From JAGQPD01 sp020426865 (GTDB lineage: Bacteria > Planctomycetota > Planctomycetia > Pirellulales > Pirellulaceae), in the NCBI GenBank assembly GCA_041399065.1, contig JAWKTN010000004.1, forward strand, positions 558,001 to 622,000: DNA of 64,000 nucleotides, given 5' to 3'. The notes below the pieces were generated by a model that worked only from the letters and a program-made list of their open reading frames with translations, was not told where the DNA came from and did no database searches. The first letter of the stretch is position 1, and every line of letters begins with the position of its first letter. Positions 41,218 through 51,800 of the stretch are shown piece after piece. The position numbers were made by a program, and so were the translations under genes.

Positions 41218-42056
41218 TCCCACGATTGGGCCAGTCGTGCGGTTCGAAGGCTGGGGACAGACGTCTAACATTGACGCGATGTTGGGTGCGTCAATAAAAT
41301 GGCGGGGTACGTAAATCCATGACGACGTATGGACTCTGATCAAAACCAGGTATTCGTAACTTTGAGCGATTCGGACCGCGAACGGAGATCTGGATGCGTC
41401 TGTCGTGTCGACGAGCGTCGCCCATGTCTACTTGAACGACGGCAGCGCGAATTTCGTTGACGGTGGACAGGTATCTGTACCGATTGACGGCGATCATGCG
41501 ATACCCTCATGTGATCGCTATGTCGTGGGATATCAACCCTAGAGAACCTGGAAGTTGGCAAGTAGGCAGTCTCCGAGGATAGCCGTGTTAACGGGTGAAG
41601 CGTGTATCGCAACTAGCTCGTGTCCCGCTGCTGCTCCCTCAGCCGATCCCTCTCCCCATAAGGAGTTGCGACGAGGCGTGACATTTAAGCGGCGTCCATT
41701 CTGCGCAACTCCTTTCGGGGGAGAGCGATTGGCTGATTGGCTTGACGGCATTGGCAAGCCGAGGGCCATCGTTGCGTGGCCGGTGGGCCATCGTGTTGTG
41801 CCAAACGGAGGGGAAAATCCGGTATAAGGCGGGTAAGAGTCTTCCACGGTGCGGCGTCAATGGGGTACGATCGCGAACATGATTTCAAAATCCCATCGTG
41901 GCGAGGGCGCGCCCGTGAGATCGCTGAACATCCCCGCCCTCCACAGCGCAGGTGTGCGCAATCGCACACCTCTTGCGAGTTGGACGTAACCAGGCATGAT
42001 GTTGTGGTTGTGTCGAGGAACCCTGAAGGCCTCCCACGTAGGGACGATAGAGAGTT
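41218..42056. other. Long non-coding region with an inverted repeat
   Basis: About 840 bp without a convincing gene between the sulfatase and the RND genes. The middle holds a large imperfect palindrome (41651-41723). The rest could be decayed sequence. Confidence 0.5.
41651..41723. repeat. Imperfect inverted repeat, MITE- or REP-like
   Basis: TCTCCCC-AT-AAGGAGTTGCG (41651-41670) faces CGCAACTCCTT-TCG-GGGGAGA (about 41704-41723) around a 33-nt centre, with an 11-bp perfect inner arm. Confidence 0.65.
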
Positions 42057-43271
42057 ATGAATAAGAAACAGGCATCTGGATGGCGAAAGGTCGTAAGGCT
42101 TTTGGTTTCCATCGCGACTTTTGTTTTGGGTATCGCGGTGATGGTTGTAACGATTGCCTGGTTATCTGGGGCGTTTGTCGAAAAAATTCCGCCGGGACGG
42201 ACCGACGACGCGCCCAAGTTGCTGGCTGGTCGTCCGACGGATGTTGTTCACGAGGTGACGAAGGACTACATCGAAGAGGCGGTTGGCACGTTGAAGGCGG
42301 CCAGCCGTACGGTGATTTCGTCGAAGGTGATGGCGTCGATCCAGGAGATCGATGTGACGGCGGGCGATGAAGTAGCGATCGACGATGTATTGGTCAAGCT
42401 GGACAGCAAGGAGTTGACGGCCAAGTTGCGGCAAGCGGAACAAGCGCATGCGGCGGCCGTCGCGAATCAGAGGGAGGCGGAAGTAAATCACGAGCGGATG
42501 GCGCGATTGGTATCGCAGCGAGCCGCCTCGCGATCGGAGCTCGACGAAGCCACACGGCGACTTGACGTTACGCGCGCCGAAGTTTTGCGAGCCGAGCAGG
42601 GAATTGCGGAAGCAAAGGTCATGGTATCGTATGCGACGATCCGCGCGCCGAAATCGGGCCGGATCGTCGACCGGTTAGCGGAACCGGGCGATATGGCTCG
42701 TCCGGGTGAGCCGCTACTCGTCATTTACGATGCGACGTCCTTGCGACTGGAGGCTCCGGTTCCGGAACATTTGGCGGTGCAACTGCAGCGTGGCCGGACG
42801 CTGAACGTTTACATCGACGCATTGGATCGCGAATTCCCTTCCACGATCGACGAGATTGTGCCACAGGCCGATGCACCGAGCCGCTCGTTTCTGGTAAAGG
42901 CATCATTACCCAAATCGGATGATCTGTACGAGGGGATGTTTGGCCGGTTAATGATTCCCGCAGGTCAACGGCGACATTTGTGTTTGGACACAACGGCCAT
43001 CCATCGCGTTGGGCAGCTCGAATTTGTGGAAGTCGTCGCGGGTGGCGACGCGGTCGAACGCCGATACATCAAGACCGGTCGCTTGGGTATGCCGGGACGA
43101 ATCGAAGTACTTAGTGGGCTGAAGGCGGGCGAGCGAGTCGTCGTACGGACTTCCCAACAACCGGAAGACACTTCCGAGTCACACGTGAGCGAGTCAGCGG
43201 AACGCCCCGAGTCTGCGCGAACGGATTCAACCAAGGAACAACGGCAGGAGGTATCTTCCGATGGCCAATAG
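42057..43271 (+). CDS. RND efflux periplasmic adaptor (membrane fusion protein)
   Basis: 404 residues: an N-terminal membrane anchor (LLVSIATFVLGIAVMVVTIAWLSG in short), then the lipoyl half VISSKVMASIQEIDVTAGDEV, an alpha-helical hairpin (AEQAHAAAVANQREAEVNHERM) and the beta-barrel. AVERRYIKTGRLG and GLKAGERVVVRT close the membrane-proximal domain. Its end overlaps the pump gene by 11 nt, so the two are co-translated. No outer-membrane channel gene lies next to them in this window. Confidence 0.92.
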   Translation: MNKKQASGWRKVVRLLVSIATFVLGIAVMVVTIAWLSGAFVEKIPPGRTDDAPKLLAGRPTDVVHEVTKDYIEEAVGTLKAASRTVISSKVMASIQEIDVTAGDEVAIDDVLVKLDSKELTAKLRQAEQAHAAAVANQREAEVNHERMARLVSQRAASRSELDEATRRLDVTRAEVLRAEQGIAEAKVMVSYATIRAPKSGRIVDRLAEPGDMARPGEPLLVIYDATSLRLEAPVPEHLAVQLQRGRTLNVYIDALDREFPSTIDEIVPQADAPSRSFLVKASLPKSDDLYEGMFGRLMIPAGQRRHLCLDTTAIHRVGQLEFVEVVAGGDAVERRYIKTGRLGMPGRIEVLSGLKAGERVVVRTSQQPEDTSESHVSESAERPESARTDSTKEQRQEVSSDGQ

Positions 43272-46200
43272 TACTCAATCGCCACCCGATTTGTTAGATA
43301 GCGGCGGCGCGATGACGCGGTTGGTCGACATGTTCCTCCGCGCGGACGTGGCAATACTATTTGTCGTCGTCTCCTGTTTACTTGGGCTGGCGTCGTTGAT
43401 CATTACGCCGCGCGAAGAGGAGCCGCAGATCGTGGTTCCGCTGGCGGACGTCTTAGTTTCAGCTCCAGGGCTGTCTGCTCGGGAAGTCGAACACCTGGTG
43501 ACGCAGCCGTTGGAAAAGCTGCTCTATCAGATCGACGGAGTCGAATACGTCTATTCGATGTCGCGCCCTGGTCAGAGCGTCGTGACAGTGCGGTTCTATG
43601 TCAGTGAGGATCGCGAGGACTCGCTGGTCAAGCTATACAATAAGATCAATTCCAACGCCGACGCGGTTCCACCCGTCGTCAAGAACTGGGTGGTCAAGCC
43701 GATCGAGGTCGACGACGTGCCAATCGTGATTGCGACGCTATGGACGGACCGCACCGATCTGTACGGTGACCACGAATTGCGCAGGTTTGCCGAGGAATTG
43801 CAGCATCAGTTGCAGGCGATTCCCAATACGAACCTCGTGTGGACCACCGGTGGTCGACCGCGACGTGTCCGCGTTCAATTGGATCCACAACGGATGGCAG
43901 CTCGGCAGACATCGGTGCAGCAAATCACGCGTGCGTTGCAGACGAGCAACGTGCAAGGCCAAGCCGGTTCGTTCGAACAGCAGGATACGCAATTCCTGGT
44001 CGACGTCGGCGTTTTCGTGCGTGACGTCGATGAGTTGCAGAATATGGTGGTCAACGTCGCGGGCGGACGTCCGGTCTATCTCCGCGATGTTGCGGACGTG
44101 GTCGATGGTCCTGCCGAAGTCGACAGCTACAGTTGGATTGGGTTTGGGCCTGCGGACGAGCAGCGGGAGCAAGGGGAGGTATTTCCGGCGGTCCATATTG
44201 CCGTTGGCAAACGGAAGGGGACCAACGCAGTGTGGGTGGCCGAAGCGGCTCAAGAAAAACTTCGCGAGCTTTCCGCATCGCATTTGCCCGATGGCGTGCA
44301 CGTGCGGATCACGCGTGATTACGGAGAAACTGCCAACGACAAGGTCAATGAGTTGATTGAAGGCCTGGTCGTGGCGGTATTAACCGTCGTGGGACTTATC
44401 GGTTTGGTCATCGGCTGGCGTGCTGCGGCAGTGGTCGCGCTGGCAATTCCCGTCTGTTACAGCCTCACGTTGTTCGTAAATCTGCTGCTCGGTTACACGA
44501 TCAATCGGGTCACGATGTTTGCCTTAATCTTGGCGTTAGGCCTATTGGTCGACGATCCGATCACGGACGTGGAAAACATTGCCAGGTATTTCGCCATGCG
44601 TGTCCTTCCGCCACGAGAATCGGTATTGCGAGCCGTACAGGAAGTGCGGCCAGCGTTAATCCTGTCAACGCTGGCGATAATTGCCAGTTTTGCGCCGCTG
44701 TACTACATCACTGGGATGATGGGCCCCTACATGGCACCGATGGCGTTGAATGTACCGCTTACCGTAACGGTCTCCACCATCGTGGCCTTCATGATCACGC
44801 CTTGGATGTCGATGGTCGCGTTGCAGGGGGACCATACGATTGCCGAAGGGGGCGACGAGTACGATGTGACGTCACGACCGCTTTACAAACTCTCCCGCCT
44901 CATTCTGGGGCCAATTGTCGATCGACGCTGGGTCGCGTGGCTGGTGCTGATCGGCGTCGCCGTGTTACTTTTTGTGGCGTCGGCGTTGCCGCTAATGCGC
45001 ACGGTTCCACTGAAGATGTTGCCATACGACAACAAGAACGAGTTTCAGATTGTGATCGACATGCCGGAGGGAACGACGCTCGACCGGACCGACGCGGTCG
45101 CTCGCCGGATTGCCGCTTACGTGGCGGGTGAGGCCGAGGTCCGAGACTACGAAGTCTATGTCGGAATAGCGTCACCGATGGATTTCAATGGTATGGTTCG
45201 GCACTATTTTTTGCGAAAAGGTCCGAACGTCGCCGACATTCGTGTGAACCTGGTTGCCAAGGAAGAGCGGGCATCGCAGTCGCATGCTCTGCTGTTGCGT
45301 TTGCGGCAGCCGATTGAAGAGCTGGCCCAAAAGTTGGGGGCCAACGTCAAGTTGGTGGAAGTCCCGCCTGGGCCACCGGTGTTGTCCACGATTACTGCGG
45401 AGGTCTACGGTCCGATCGAGGCGGACTACAACGCGTTGATCGATGCGGGACGGGCGGTTGAGGCGCGTTTGGCGCGCGAGCCGGGAATTGTTGACGTCGA
45501 CATCAGCGCCGAGGATGATTCGGTAAAGTGGATTTTTGAGACAGACAAATCCAAGGCCGCGCTGTCAGGGATTTCCACCGCCGCGATCCAGCAAACGCTC
45601 GCCGCCGCGCTGAACGGCGACCGGGTTTCTGTTTTGCATATCCCGGACGAGGTTGAACCGTTATGGGTCGAATTGCGAGTGCCACTGGCCAATCGTTCGG
45701 CCGTCGACGAGCTGGAAGAGCTATACATCCAGGGTGAGGACGGTCAGCTAGTGCAGCTGGCGTCGTTGGGACGGTTTGTAAAAGGTGAAGAAGACAAGAC
45801 GATCTATCACAAGAATCTCGAGCGGGTCGTGTTTGTGTACGGCGAAGTGGCTGGGCGACCTCCGGCCGACGCGATTATCGATATGCAGCTGGACCAGCAG
45901 TCCGCCGACGCGAAAATACCGGCCAATCCGCCGGCAGTCCGGCCGGCCGAATCACGAACGTGGCTGTCGCCAGGAGGCCAGGATCCCTGGAAGGTTCCCG
46001 ATGGTTTTCAAGTGCGTTGGGCAGGCGAAGGCGAATGGAAGATAACGCTCGACGTCTTCCGCGATTTGGGTCTGGCATTCGGTGCGGCACTGATGGGCAT
46101 CTTCGTCATCCTGATGTTCCAAACCGGTTCCCGAGTATTGCCGATCCTGATCATGCTGGCGATTCCGCTGACGATGATCGGTATCATGCCTGGCTTCTGG

Positions 46201-46581
46201 ATGTTGAATCTTCTGTTTGGCACGCCGGCAGGTGGTTATCCTGATCCGACGTTCTTTACGGCAACGGCAATGATCGGCATGATCGCCCTGGCGGGGATCG
46301 TCGTGCGCAACTCAGTGGTGTTGATCGACTTCATTCACATGGCACAGGCCGAAGGACTGGCGTTGCGCGAGGCAATCATACGCAGCGTTGCCGTGCGAAC
46401 TCGTCCGATCATGTTGACAGCCGGAACGACGTTATTGGCCAACTGGGTGATTACGCTCGATCCGGTGTTTTCGGGATTGGCGTGGGCGATCATTTTTGGG
46501 ATTGCCACATCGACAGTTTTTACGCTGATCGTAATTCCCACCGTCTATTGGCTGTTGTACGCGACCGCGGAGAATCATTGA
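43261..46581 (+). CDS. RND-family efflux pump, inner-membrane transporter
   Basis: 1106 residues with the twofold RND layout: TM1 near 30-50, a large periplasmic loop, TM2-6, a second loop (LDRTDAVARRIAAYV) and TM7-12. GLLVDDPITDVENIARYF carries the paired Asp of TM4 used in proton relay, though the following residues differ from the common AIVVVEN. AGIVVRNSVVLIDFI matches the TM10 region. AGGAGG precedes the ATG inside the adaptor gene. Substrate class (drug or metal) cannot be assigned; the DD motif favours the proton-driven HAE side. Confidence 0.94.
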   Translation: MANSTQSPPDLLDSGGAMTRLVDMFLRADVAILFVVVSCLLGLASLIITPREEEPQIVVPLADVLVSAPGLSAREVEHLVTQPLEKLLYQIDGVEYVYSMSRPGQSVVTVRFYVSEDREDSLVKLYNKINSNADAVPPVVKNWVVKPIEVDDVPIVIATLWTDRTDLYGDHELRRFAEELQHQLQAIPNTNLVWTTGGRPRRVRVQLDPQRMAARQTSVQQITRALQTSNVQGQAGSFEQQDTQFLVDVGVFVRDVDELQNMVVNVAGGRPVYLRDVADVVDGPAEVDSYSWIGFGPADEQREQGEVFPAVHIAVGKRKGTNAVWVAEAAQEKLRELSASHLPDGVHVRITRDYGETANDKVNELIEGLVVAVLTVVGLIGLVIGWRAAAVVALAIPVCYSLTLFVNLLLGYTINRVTMFALILALGLLVDDPITDVENIARYFAMRVLPPRESVLRAVQEVRPALILSTLAIIASFAPLYYITGMMGPYMAPMALNVPLTVTVSTIVAFMITPWMSMVALQGDHTIAEGGDEYDVTSRPLYKLSRLILGPIVDRRWVAWLVLIGVAVLLFVASALPLMRTVPLKMLPYDNKNEFQIVIDMPEGTTLDRTDAVARRIAAYVAGEAEVRDYEVYVGIASPMDFNGMVRHYFLRKGPNVADIRVNLVAKEERASQSHALLLRLRQPIEELAQKLGANVKLVEVPPGPPVLSTITAEVYGPIEADYNALIDAGRAVEARLAREPGIVDVDISAEDDSVKWIFETDKSKAALSGISTAAIQQTLAAALNGDRVSVLHIPDEVEPLWVELRVPLANRSAVDELEELYIQGEDGQLVQLASLGRFVKGEEDKTIYHKNLERVVFVYGEVAGRPPADAIIDMQLDQQSADAKIPANPPAVRPAESRTWLSPGGQDPWKVPDGFQVRWAGEGEWKITLDVFRDLGLAFGAALMGIFVILMFQTGSRVLPILIMLAIPLTMIGIMPGFWMLNLLFGTPAGGYPDPTFFTATAMIGMIALAGIVVRNSVVLIDFIHMAQAEGLALREAIIRSVAVRTRPIMLTAGTTLLANWVITLDPVFSGLAWAIIFGIATSTVFTLIVIPTVYWLLYATAENH

Positions 46582-46617
46582 CGGTAGAGGGCGTCCGACT
46601 CGGTGCCACCCGGGGGC

Positions 46618-47301
46618 TTACATCGGCTGAGTGCAACTGGGATCCTCGTTGCGAGGACTGTTCACGTGCGTGCTGACCGGGTACATGTCCGTCAGGTCTG
46701 AGTCGAAGGGGAGCAACAGTTGCTTCAGGTGTTCGGTGTCGTTGTTATGGGGATCGAGCCAGGAACTCCAGTCCTGCTGGTGCAGAATGACGGGCATCCG
46801 ATCGTGGATGTCGCGAGTTTTCTCGTTCGATGTGGTGGTAATGACGGTGCAGCTTTCGATCGCCGTTTTTTCATCGTCCCCCGACGCGGGCCGCGTCCAA
46901 GTCTCCCAGAGGCCAGCCATGGCAAAGGGTTGTTCGTCAGGCAGATGAATCAGGTACGGTTGCTTCTTGCTGCCCGTTTTCTTCCATTCGTAGTAGCCAT
47001 CAGCAACAACGATACAACGTCGTCGTTTGAAGGCGGAACGAAACGACGGCTTTTCGGCAATGGATTCACCCCGCGCGTTGATCATTCGATTGCCTATGGA
47101 TGGGTCTTTTGCCCAAGAGGGAATTAGGCCCCAGTAGAGCGGCGTGAGAACTCGGCCACCGGCACCCTCATCCCAACGTACGACCGGTACGGATTGCGTA
47201 GGTGCAATGTTGTAGCGTGGCTGCCAGAGGGGCTCGGTCACCAGCTGAAATGTGGAGACGAGCACTGACGCGGGAGTTCGCAACGTGAAACGACCGCACA
47301 T
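46618..47301 (-). CDS. SRAP-domain protein (YedK/HMCES family)
   Basis: 227 residues. MCGRFTLRTP gives the catalytic Cys2, followed by RYNIAPTQSVPVVR, MINARGESIAEKPSFRSAF, CIVVADGYYEW and HDRMPVIL, all invariant in SRAP proteins. The family crosslinks covalently to abasic sites in single-stranded DNA through Cys2 to shield them. In bacteria it is often part of the SOS regulon, but no LexA box was checked here. It is convergent with the RND operon (37 bp between stops). Confidence 0.95.
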   Translation of the reverse strand: MCGRFTLRTPASVLVSTFQLVTEPLWQPRYNIAPTQSVPVVRWDEGAGGRVLTPLYWGLIPSWAKDPSIGNRMINARGESIAEKPSFRSAFKRRRCIVVADGYYEWKKTGSKKQPYLIHLPDEQPFAMAGLWETWTRPASGDDEKTAIESCTVITTTSNEKTRDIHDRMPVILHQQDWSSWLDPHNNDTEHLKQLLLPFDSDLTDMYPVSTHVNSPRNEDPSCTQPM

Positions 47302-47394
47302 GAAGGGTACGCCTTTCGATTCTTATCCGGAGGTCCTCGTGGCGGAATAAAGGCGTCATTATTGTAGTCGATGGATGAAGGCCGGTGCAGATCC

Positions 47395-48453
47395 TTACCG
47401 TTCGACACCGATGCCGATCGAAAATCCGTAGAAGTACTGGTTAATGTCGGCACTAATGGCAGTGAAACTGCCGATGGGAATTGCCGGAGTGTCGGAAGTC
47501 CACGACTGAAACTCAAACAGTCCCCGGACAAAGAAGTTGGCGCCGGCACAATGGCACATTGAGCGGGTGTACTTCATGCCCAGTTGCGCCTCGCCAATCC
47601 ACAAGGCTTGGGACTGAGATAAGGAGACAGGAATTGCGCGTACTTCGTTGACAACAAGTTCACTTCCAGCTGCGATCGCTTCTACGGAGTTGAAATCAAA
47701 CGACAGATGATTGGAGCCGCCAACGACGGAGCCTCGCAGATTCGCGACCCATCGGAGGTTCGGATACGATCGCAATGGACGCGACGCATCGAAGCCAAAC
47801 GTCAAGCCGACACCGTCGAATTTAGACCGCGCATTGAGCAGTCCGATCTCTGCTTCATCGACATCGAAATCGATTCGACCAATGCTGAAGAAGCCGGCCT
47901 GTGAGTAGTTGGCGTAACGCATGCCGCCGATTGCCTCGAAGTCCCAATTGCGTAAAACACCATTGCGGCGCGCTTCGAGGTCGAACGCGCTTACCGACTC
48001 GCTGATACCCGTGGCAAATACTCCGGCCATTCCGGTCGGCGGCAGTACCGCGCTGTTAAAATCAAACTGTCCCTCGACGGCTTCTCCACTGGTATGGAGG
48101 TTCCAAAACCGCGTACGAACTGACCACACGTCGCTGAACTGGTATCCCGCCCAAATTCGACCGGCGTTGAACAAGTTGGTGGCTGGCGTCCCAGCGTTTC
48201 GTTCGGTGAAGTAGGTTGTGTCCATCCCGGCTTCCCATCCTCGCGAGCTGAACACGTTGCTGCTGGTATATGCGACGGGGACCACAGAGTCGTCAACTAT
48301 TGTCGCTTCTGGAAGGCGCTGCAGTTCAAATTCGGAACTCCCAACGGAGTCGGCGAGCCCTTCGAATGACACCTGCTCATCGGCGCGGACGTTCGATTCC
48401 AGAAGCGGATACGAAGAGATCAAAGCGATGGACACCAGCATGAAACAACGCAT
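47395..48453 (-). CDS. Outer-membrane beta-barrel protein (BBP7-like)
   Basis: The ATG at 48453 with GGAGG 6 nt upstream opens a signal peptide (MRCFMLVSIALISSYPLL, cleavage near VRAD). The mature part alternates short amphipathic strands (AGYQFSDVWSVRTRFWNL, GGMRYANYSQAGFFSIGR, LTFGFDASRPLR) and ends in an aromatic strand (YFYGFSIGIGVER), typical of planctomycete outer-membrane barrels. No pore specificity is proposed. Confidence 0.8.
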   Translation of the reverse strand: MRCFMLVSIALISSYPLLESNVRADEQVSFEGLADSVGSSEFELQRLPEATIVDDSVVPVAYTSSNVFSSRGWEAGMDTTYFTERNAGTPATNLFNAGRIWAGYQFSDVWSVRTRFWNLHTSGEAVEGQFDFNSAVLPPTGMAGVFATGISESVSAFDLEARRNGVLRNWDFEAIGGMRYANYSQAGFFSIGRIDFDVDEAEIGLLNARSKFDGVGLTFGFDASRPLRSYPNLRWVANLRGSVVGGSNHLSFDFNSVEAIAAGSELVVNEVRAIPVSLSQSQALWIGEAQLGMKYTRSMCHCAGANFFVRGLFEFQSWTSDTPAIPIGSFTAISADINQYFYGFSIGIGVER

Positions 48454-48825
48454 CGTGTTCCTCCTTGAACAACCGCTGCTAGCAGCATTATTGGCACAAT
48501 TGCACAACGCAGTTGGATTCGGTCCAATTGGGGGAGTCGAGCCATGTTTTTCGCCATTGGTGTGTCAACCCGGACAAGCAGTACAGCTTGACATCGGCGT
48601 GTCGAAGGTGCGGCAAATGCGAGCAATACCTCGAACCAACAAGTATTCGAGGGGAGTCCGGCAATGGGACGACTTGGCTCAACTTCTGCCTGTTCATCGA
48701 TCGCCGTCGAAGACTGCGGAATCTGCACTGATAGGTAGGAAACCTTTTTTACGCACTATATCATAAGGGGAAAAACATGGAGCGGACCGGCGCTACCAAG
48801 CATTCCGAAATGACGGGAACTCACG
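48454..48825. other. Divergent intergenic region, nothing specific identified
   Basis: Lies between the barrel gene and the WD40 kinase. An AT-rich TATATCATAA near 48758 could be a -10 region for the kinase. No gene is supported. Confidence 0.35.
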
Positions 48826-51800
48826 ATGTCGACAGCAAGCGATTCGCAAATTTTCGCACATGCCATCGAATTGCCCTCGCACCAGCGGTTGGCGTACCTC
48901 GAGCAGGCCTGCGCCGGCGATACCCGGCGGTTGAACGGTTTGCTCGAATTGATTGCCGCTCACGACGCGGCAGATTCGCTGTTGCAACATCGTCCGGTTG
49001 AGGAAACGATGGACGAGCCGGCAAGGGGAACTCACGACTTTGAGGGAACATCGATCGGGCGTTACAAGGTGCTTCAGCGGCTGGGTGAGGGGGGCTTTGG
49101 CATTGTTTTTATGGCGGAACAGACTGAGCCGGTGCGCCGGAAGGTGGCCCTGAAGATCATCAAGCCGGGGATGGACTCACGGGCGGTCGTTGCGCGATTT
49201 GAGGCCGAGCGTCAGGCTTTGGCAATGATGGACCACCCGAATATCGCGAAAGTATTGGACGGAGGGAAGACCGAGAGCGGCCACCCGTACTTTGTCATGG
49301 AGCTTGTTCGCGGCGTATCCTTAACCGAGTTTGCTGACAAGAAACGTCTATCGACGCGGCAGCGACTGGAGCTTTTTATCGACGTCTGCCTGGCTGTCGA
49401 ACACGCACATCAGAAGGGGATCATCCATCGCGACTTGAAGCCGTCCAACGTGATGGTAACGCTTCACGACGGCGTACCTGTGGTGAAGGTCATCGATTTT
49501 GGTGTTGCAAAAGCGCTCAACCAGCAGCTCACCGAGAAGACGCTGTTTACGCGATACGGGCAGATGATAGGGACACCGCAATACATGAGTCCGGAGCAAG
49601 CCGAAATGAGCGGTTTGGATGTGGATACGCGTAGCGACATCTATTCCCTCGGTGTGCTCATGTACGAACTGTTGACCGGTTCGACACCGTTGGCCGGAGA
49701 TCGCTTACGGTCGGCCGGTTACGCCGAGATGCAACGATTGATTTGCCAGGAGGACTTCGTCAAACCGAGCACGCGACTGAGTACGGCGTCTAATGAGGAA
49801 TTGTTGGAACTCGCGAATCGTCGTGCTGTAGCGCCAAGGGAATTACCGAAACAATTGCGCGGCGACTTGGATTGGATTGTCATGAAGGCGCTCGAAAAGG
49901 ACCGTCAGCGTCGGTATCCCACGGCGACCGATTTTGCCGCCGATGTACGACGACACTTGGCAAGCGATATTGTCACTGCGCGACGACCTTCTTTGGCATA
50001 CCGGTTGGAGCGATGGGCACGTCGGAATGTGGGGCTTGCCGCCACGGCGGCGCTGATTGGTGTGATTATCGTGGTCGCGTTTGTGGCGATTTCATCGTCG
50101 TTGTTGGTTGCGCGCAGCCAATCTAGACGATCGGAAGCGTTGGCCAACGAGTTACGAAAGGAGACGATCGAGGGTTGGAAGCGGCAATACCTTTCCGATA
50201 TGAGTCTGGGGATCAAGTCCTGGGAAAGCAACAACGTTCGGCAGCTGGGCGAAATCCTCGATCGTTATCGGGAACCCAAATACGGGATTGACCCTCGCAA
50301 TTTCGCCTGGCGGTATCTCAGTCGGCTTTGCGATGCGGGCGGAGATTCACGGTCCCGCGACTTGCCATATGGATCGCGGCGTGCGTCTGTTTCTTCCAAC
50401 AGTGATCGCCTTGCCGTGGCGTTGGCGGACGGATCGACCGTCGTGTTTGACTTGGATCTCGACAGCGAAACAGGTTGGGCAACAAATCCGCGGCACTTCG
50501 GCGCTCCCCACCGAGAGCTATGGGTCGACCACGGCGTCGCCTTCATCGATGAAGGGCGAACGCTGATTTGCGGCGATGAGACAGGAAGGTCGCTGACGAT
50601 GCATAATCTCGTCGATGAGAATCAAAAGCCGAGATATTTTTGCAGTCACAGTCACAACATCGACTCCCTGGCTATTTTCGAACCGCGGCAGTTGGTTGCA
50701 ACGGCCACGCGCGCGGGTGAGATTTATCTGTGGAACTACGTGACGGGCGAGCTTTTGGACCGCGCGGCGTGTGCCACGCAACGATCGCTTTTTCTCAGGT
50801 TCTCACCGGACGGAAGCCAGTTGTTGATCGTCGTAGGCCGCGAAGCGCAACTGTTCGCCGTAACCGATTCGCAACTGGAGGTGGTTGCGACGTGGGAACC
50901 GCAACAGGAGTGTTCCGTATGCTTGTTCGTCCCGCAAGCGTCACAGATCGTGATCGGGCTCGAGAATGGCGATTTGGCGATCCTCGATGGCCAGTTACAG
51001 CTGCAGCGAACATTTCCGGCACACAGCGACGGCATTCGATGCCTTAGCTTCTCACCGGATGAGAGAAGTTTTGTCACCAGCAGCCGTAACAACGTCATCC
51101 GTATTTGGGAATGGCCCAGTTGCCAATTGCTTCGCACGCTCAAAGGCCATTCGGCCGGTGTGATGTCGGCGATCTTCGATTCAACGGGCGAGTACATTAT
51201 TTCGACCAGCATGGATAACACCATTCGATTGTGGCGTCTTGACGACATCTCATTGCCGTCTGAAGTGGATCTACCGACGAACATTCCTGCTGACGTAGAA
51301 CGAAACACGTTCATTTCAGCGAATTCGAACTCGAGCACAATTGTCTATGCCACGCATGAATCTGCGATCGGTTTCGATACCGAGACGGGACGGAATGAAA
51401 TACTGTTAGCAGCGGACGAATCGAAACCCATCCTGGGACTGTTCGACGATCACCTTGTTATATCGGACGCGGACGGAAAGATGCGTATTTCCAATTGCAT
51501 GACGACGGGCGCCGCGCGAACCGTCAACACGTCGGCATCGGAGATCCCGATCTGTGTCTCATCCCAAGGTCACTATCTTGTGACGACTCGCGACAATGGG
51601 TCACCCGTCGTGTACGATCTGCAGCAAGGCAACACTTACTCGATTGATAGTCGCCTGGTACGTATCCATTACAAGCAACCGGCCTGCGATATCTCTCCCG
51701 ATGAAAAAACGTTGGCATTCGCGGACGCCGCCAGCAAAGTCAAACTGTACAGTCTCGATTCACGCCGCTTCCTACGGGAACTGAATGGGCATGCACAGGG

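Noticed and set aside
41555..41827. 90-codon frame in the region after the sulfatase
   Set aside because: It reads through the large palindrome, and the opposite strand is equally open; no coding signature.
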